Origin: Takakia lepidozioides
Lineage: Eukaryota; Streptophyta; Takakiopsida; Takakiales; Takakiaceae
Assembly: GCA_030704615.1 (NCBI GenBank)
Contig: CM060732.1
Span: 66,075,053-66,135,052 of the forward strand
DNA length: 60,000 nt
Reading direction: 5' to 3'
Shown here: positions 55,380 to 60,000 of the stretch, piece after piece
How positions within the stretch are numbered: the first letter of the stretch is position 1
How the letters are laid out: each line of letters begins with the position of its first letter
Made by a program: the position numbers and the translations under genes
Notes under the pieces: model-generated
What the model was told of the DNA's origin: nothing
The model's input: only the letters and a program-made list of their open reading frames with translations
Database searches by the model: none

Positions 55380-55960
55380 TATTCTCTATAAGATGTCGTT
55401 CTTATAATAAAAAAGAAATCCAAATTCGGTTTATCGTTTGATTGTCACGTTCAACATACCCGTTCTGTTCAGGAGTGTAAGGGGCATTCTTATCATGAAG
55501 GATTCCCTTGCTATCAAGATATCCTTCAAATGTCTTTCCAACATATTTTCCATTCGCAAACAGTCAAGGCATCTTAGTCTGAATCTGTTGAAACACTTCT
55601 TTCTCCAAGATCTTGAAGCATTCAAATGCTTCTGACTTGTTACTGATAAAGAAAATGAAACGGATGCCATTAGCATTATCCTTAAAAAGAATGTAGTAAG
55701 ATGTGCTGCCCATGGATTTTACAGATATGTCCACAAATATCTGAATGGAAAAACTCTCCAGGAGGAGTATGGGATCTCTCTTTCTCGGGGTCAGAAGAGT
55801 AGATTGATCGTGTTATTTTTCATATATACAACCCTCACAAAACTGACTGACATCTCCTTCCTGGTTAGTAATTATAAGACCTTCAACAATATTGTTGACC
55901 TTCATTTTCAGTATTGTCTTGACATTGACATGAGCCATGCTCTGATGCCATAACTATGCA
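55380..55960 (-). mobile_element. Copia-type LTR retrotransposon fragment (pre-integrase and integrase)
   Basis: The minus strand gives, in order, a GAG-pre-integrase piece ('AHVNVKTILKMKVNNIVEGL', 'CEGCIYEK'), then integrase pieces ('FFHSDICGH', 'GSTSYYILFKDNANG', 'FISNKSEAFECFKILEKEV') and the end of the core ('GYLDSKGILHD', 'APYTPEQNGYVERDNQT'). Frameshifts and at least one stop (near 55570) break it. No LTR, protease or reverse transcriptase is seen. It is an old internal fragment. Confidence 0.8.
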
Positions 55961-56272
55961 TTTGTTAACACGAGGTTTCCTTCCAATCTCTCTGGCTGTT
56001 GACGACAATGACGTGGCAACAGTAACATGGCAATGATGGCGATTTTCAAAATTCAGTTCTTTCTGGGGCAGCTTAGAAAATGACGACGAAATGCATTTTA
56101 TGTGAAAAACCATAGGAAGAATATAGAACTTACACAGGCTTTCCTTTTATTATTATTGTTTTTTTAAGAAAACACATGCATGTGATCTGATGGTACTTTT
56201 GCTGGATTTAAACGGCCTGGCTCGTATGACCCTATCATGTATGACCCTATCATGTCAATGAACTAGATGACA

Positions 56273-56308
56273 ATGGACACTTGGACCAACAGCACAGGCT
56301 ACCCTAGT
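56273..56308 (-). repeat. Shared 35-bp motif (inverted copy)
   Basis: The complement of this stretch ('acactagggtagcctgtgct' then 'gttggtccaagtgtc') matches 45909-45943 with two differences, and in part 46001-46026. In both places it lies a few hundred bases upstream of a LINE. Confidence 0.7.
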
Positions 56309-56469
56309 GTCAATGAAGATGACTCAACTTAGTGAGCTTCAAAATATTTCAATTTGACATAATGCCATAGTTACATGAAACGAAAAATATACTGGAACAC
56401 CTTCCCTGCTCCTTCGCCCCCTTCCCTCCTGCTTTTAAATTGCTTGCCTGGCCATCCGCAAGGCACTTG

Positions 56470-57200
56470 CCTTGTCTAGGTCACCCTTAGGGCACATACA
56501 TTATGTAACTTGTGGAAAGCAAGATGTGCATGGGTGTATGAGGGAAAGCCCCCCAGGGGCAGGCCAATTCTCTTTCAAACTTATTTTGATCTGCTTACTA
56601 AGGGGAGGAAAGCATGGTGGGTTGTTTGTGCAGCTATTCCCAAAACTTCAGAGCAACGGGGGAGGAAGCTGCTCAAAAATTTCCTCAACACTTGGGGTAA
56701 AAGCAACATGCTCGGAACCGGCCTACCCAACTCACATTTTCAATGGCAAGATTCCGTACCAGCTCATGGGAAGTCCTCTGGTGAAGGGGAGGAGTTAGAC
56801 TTCAACTGGCGACACAAAAGAACCAGAGATGCAAAGTCCAAAACGCACTAGAAGTTCTAACTTCAATCCTACCGCCTGCCAGGCCTTTTGCTGCTCATGC
56901 TGCTCACACTTGTTGACCTGCAGCTCTTCTTGGCCGCTTAAAACCCCTCTTAAGTGGCTAGAGCCCTCACTGGCAGCAATCCCCTTGCTAAATCTTGTCT
57001 ATACATCTCCTTTCTATCCTACAGTGCATCCCCTTAGTCCCCTCCCTCACCGACCTGACCTGACTCTACTGCTTCTCTTGCTTTGCTAAGCTAGCTGGTA
57101 TGCTAGAGTCACGGGGAAGTTTCCCCCCAGTCAGCCTTCACGGCCCCAAAAACAGTGGTTATTTTTTCCACTGATGTCTCTATCCTTTATTAATTTGATT
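56470..57200 (+). mobile_element. LINE 3' fragment, second copy of an L1-type family
   Basis: The frames 'LWKARCAWVYEGKPP', 'FQTYFDLLTKGRKAWWVVCA' and 'DFNWRHKRTRDAKS' match the end of the LINE at 46-49 kb ('IWKARCNRTYSART', 'YQDLQIEARRAWKTLCA', 'DINWKHIKQSSK') in the same order and spacing. Only the C-terminus and 3' UTR remain, the usual form of a 5'-truncated LINE. It is followed by AT-rich DNA with a TA microsatellite (57228-57240). Confidence 0.7.
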
Positions 57201-57674
57201 AAAAGGGCCTCCATCCCCTTTCTCTAATATATATATATATAGATTATGAATAAAACATCTTTCTTGGTTTGCTATTTCTAACTTTGAAAATCCTGAATTT
57301 ATAATTATAAATATATATTATACATTTCATTATTTTTATTTTAAAGAATGACCAGCTTTTACCACTGTTGTGCGGGTTTCTATGTTTTAGAAATCTTGGC
57401 GAGTCGGGTTTTGGAAGATTTCATGGTTGAGGAAACCCACTATTCACTAGACGTTAAAGAAACTTATCATGTTAGGATCCTACCACCATAGTTACATTAG
57501 CCAACTGGTTAATTTGGTTTTCAACTTATCACAATTTGTACATGTTTCAGTATTACTTTGTTTTTTATAAGAGTTGAAATCGGTGGAGTTCAACCCGGAT
57601 TTCCACCCAAAAAATCAAAACTATTATGAGGCCAAAAGATCTTTTAAAATAATACAAAATACAAAAATTATCAA

Positions 57675-58322
57675 CATAATGCGTGAATAATGGAAGACAA
57701 TAGGAATAATGTAAGAACTTAATGGAGGCATGTGATCTGACGGTGCGTTTGCCGGGGATCCGGCAGCCTGGGCTCCTCCGGCGGGCCCCTGTAAAAACCT
57801 CCCTCAGTATCACTATTAAATACTTACGAATCCATGTGGGTTTCATGTTGTGATGGGTAGCGTGATGGTAAGGTGATAACAATGCAGCTGACAAGGATCT
57901 GGGGTCAGTTCTTGATGGGAGGTTCTTATGGGTATTGATATTCCAATCCGTGTAATCTGTTGTAACCCCGGTCTCTCATGTAACTCTAGTTAGTCCATTT
58001 TATACTTACCCACATTTGAACTTAGTCAAATTTCGAGACCAAGTGTGGGTTACATCGACTGGAGTTACACTCCATTCTGTGTAACCCTGAGTGGAGTTAC
58101 ACACGTCGTTGTGTAACCGAGTGTAACCCCAAGTGGAGTTACACACATCGGTGTGTAACCGAGTGTAACCCCGACTGGAGTTTACAGTCCTTCAGTTCCA
58201 TGTCACTCTCAAGAGAGGGTGGGGAAGATTTGACATGCCAAAAACCGACGTGTCATCTTGTCAGAGGTTGAACGTGTGCATTAAGTTCTTACATTATTTT
58301 TATTATCTTCCGTGAATAACAT
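57675..58322. repeat. Inverted repeat enclosing palindromic tandem units
   Basis: 57680-57723 and 58278-58322 are inverted copies of about 40 bp ('aataatgtaagaacttaatg' against 'cattaagttcttacatta'). Between them, 57960-58190 carries repeated words 'gtgtaaccc', 'ggagttacac' and 'gtgtaaccgag', with a unit of about 45-48 bp present two to three times at 58078-58188. Each unit is nearly self-complementary ('gtgtaaccccaagtggagtt' then 'acac'). It could be a non-autonomous DNA transposon with subterminal repeats. No coding frame is seen. Confidence 0.6.
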
Positions 58323-58802
58323 ATAGTAATATACAAATAACATATAATAGAATATAACGATGTTGGACTACTGAAATGACCAATTTGAATATTGAAATGG
58401 GGAACTTCCATAATCAAATAATCAATGGAGCTATTCCAAGTCTATTAAAATTGGTTATTGCAACTTTATGGATAGTACATTTATTTGATTATTAGGACAT
58501 TGTTCAATTATTTGCATTTAGCTCTACACACTCAATTTTATGTTCTCATTTCTCTGGACCAGATTATACCTATTTGATTTATTTTTTCTACATATGTGTG
58601 TAGGTTGAATTGAATTGCCAGGCCGGTTGCACCTGGGTTGGTTTTATAGTGCCCACACCATTTGTAACTTCTAGAGATACATGGGACGATGTGGGCCCTA
58701 CCGTTTATAAAGCTAGGGTTTCAGATTCTTGGACATTTCTACAATTATGGAGAGGAGATGATCATGTAGGAAGTTGAAAGAAAGAGAAGAAAATCACGGA
58801 AA

Positions 58803-59248
58803 ATGAGTAAGAGTTTGGAAATCCCTTTGAAGTTGTTGCATGAGGCAGAAGGGCACATTGTTATTGTAGAATTCAAAAGTGGGGAGCACTACCGTGGCTT
58901 GCTCATCGAATGCGAAGATAATTGGAGTTGTCAACTTGAATCCGTCACCTATACTGCTAAAGTGAGTGTTTGTGAAGTGGTGAATATTATTATACTGATT
59001 CAAGTATCATTTTCAAACATATCATTTTTTTTTAATCATTTTTGTGGTTGTGGTTGTGGACAAATGTTGTCCATTAAGAGAGGCTGAGTATGTTTCTTTG
59101 TTAATGCCTTCTTGGAATGGATAGAGCAAGTCGAGCGTTTAGAAATAGAGAAATATCAGGCAACAAGCTAAAGATGGTGTTGTGGATGTGAACAGGATGG
59201 AAGGGTTTCCCAATTGGAGCACGTCTTCCTTCGCGGTAGTAAAATTAG
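58803..59248 (+). CDS. SmD3-like core spliceosomal protein, first two exons
   Basis: Exon 1 (58803-58961) reads 'MSKSLEIPLKLLHEAEGHIV', then 'FKSGEHYRGLLIECEDNWSC', 'QLESVTYTAK', with a GTGAGT donor in phase 0. Exon 2 (59196-59248) follows 'gaacag' and reads 'DGRVSQLEHVFLRGSKI', with a GTATGT donor. Together they form the Sm1 motif and most of Sm2 of SmD3, a ring protein of U1, U2, U4 and U5 snRNPs. The remaining Sm2 end ('RFMVIPDM' in relatives) and the Arg/Gly tail are not found by 60000. Either intron 2 runs past the window or the copy is cut short. Several residues differ from usually invariant plant positions (for example V-I-V-E-F in place of V-T-V-E-L), so this may be a diverged second copy. 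Confidence 0.8.
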
Positions 59249-59612
59249 GTATGTGATTTTGATTTCCCCAACTCCACTGCAAGTTTTTAGAGAACTTTCA
59301 TTAAACCATTTCTCTTAATGGATGTTGGAATCATCCTCACCGTTTTTTGACAAAGCATCAAATACGAGAAGAATGCTCTTTGTTTCATGTTGTTCTCGTC
59401 ATCACAAACAAGCTTGGTCATTGCTTAGCCTTGTCCGGCCTTTGGAGCTACTTTGGAGGTGTCTAGAAATCAATCAAGCACCACCTAACAATAATGTATT
59501 TCCGTTCATTCTTGGTCCGGTTACAATAGAAAGGCTGATGCTAAGCTAGCTTTCGCCTCACTAGTTGTTGGTCTAGCTAGGTGTATGGAGGAAACTTATT
59601 CATTATTAAATT

Positions 59613-59662
59613 ACTAGGGCTTCGCGATGCTCCGCACTACCAATGACGAATGGTAATTGAGT
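59613..59662 (-). repeat. CTAGT-family end-repeat, inverted copy
   Basis: 'actagggcttcgcgatgctc' followed by 'cgcactaccaatgacgaat' is the complement of the end-repeat at 3470-3516 and 11960-12007. The element body would extend to the right, into AT-rich DNA with no coding frame. The rest of 59663-60000 shows nothing I can name. Confidence 0.7.
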
Positions 59663-60000
59663 GCAGAATGGAGGAGAGAGATAGAACAGAAGAGTTATAA
59701 GATTTATGATTTTAACATAGCGTATATCAGAGCCGATATAATTGCTATTAGAAGGAGTGAGGGAAATAAATTCACTAAGTTTTTATTAATGAAGAAATAA
59801 TATAGCAAAAGTTTCTGAAATATACATCACAAAATGATTGGAACAAACAAAAGGTCCTATCCACTGCTCTTTAAACTGTTGCAACTGAACTGGGCCTACC
59901 CTTCATGTCCCTCAACTAAGATGTCAGGTTTTTCCTGACCTACATTCCAGATCCTAGCCTCTTGTATCCTCTCTTTAATGTATGGAGCCTGGAGTTAGCT

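Noticed and set aside
57960-58190. CRISPR-like array from the repeated 'gtgtaaccc' words
   Set aside because: The units are palindromic and adjoining, without unique spacers, and the genome is a plant's.

Overview
The window is nuclear DNA of a land plant. Plant-type nuclear tRNA-Ile(AAU), a plant-only HD2-type histone deacetylase, spliced genes with introns of several hundred bases, plant L1 and copia retrotransposon relics, and PPR proteins of the DYW class all point that way. The many near-identical PLS-type PPR sequences built on a 'MYAKCGS...RDVVSWNAMIAGYAQHGCG' theme, together with an animal-like non-LTR element relic, suggest a seed-free plant (fern, lycophyte or moss). I cannot decide which from sequence alone.

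Layout. 1-18.1 kb is a graveyard of PPR genes. It holds at least eight decayed PLS-DYW units on the + strand, plus one inverted piece at the left edge, all broken by stops and frameshifts. Between and inside the units lie a repeated upstream 'leader' cassette, a 457-bp duplicated segment, a ~1.4 kb foldback structure with tRNA-like sequences, and a 276-bp MITE-like insertion. 18.7 kb carries tRNA-Ile. 19.6-29.4 kb is a many-exon gene for an unidentified coiled-coil protein (+). Its second intron holds an antisense PPR scrap and an antisense non-LTR retrotransposon scrap. 31.05-34.93 kb (-) encodes a CHERP-like splicing factor (SURP + CID), and 35.88-42.81 kb (+) encodes an HD2 histone deacetylase/nucleolar protein. 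These two are divergent and share a ~950-bp promoter region. 46.2-49.5 kb is a 5'-truncated L1-type LINE with a poly-A tail. 49.97-50.52 kb holds exons of a broken pseudouridine-kinase-like pfkB gene. 50.995-53.400 kb is the one intact PPR-DYW gene (801 aa, single exon), and it closely resembles the decayed copies at the left. 53.7-60 kb has unidentified exon-like islands, a copia integrase relic (-), a second LINE tail, an inverted repeat enclosing palindromic tandem units, and the first two exons of an SmD3-like gene.

Biology. The live genes concern RNA and chromatin. The PPR-DYW protein should be an organellar C-to-U RNA editing factor. CHERP-like and SmD3 proteins belong to the spliceosome, and HD2 to nucleolar chromatin. 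The most unusual observations are: the array of dead PPR genes, which appears to have grown and decayed by loss and gain of whole PLS triplets (303-bp period) and to have shed fragments elsewhere; a strong candidate U12-type AT-AC intron in the HD2 gene; and the nested foldback element at 3.6-5.2 kb.
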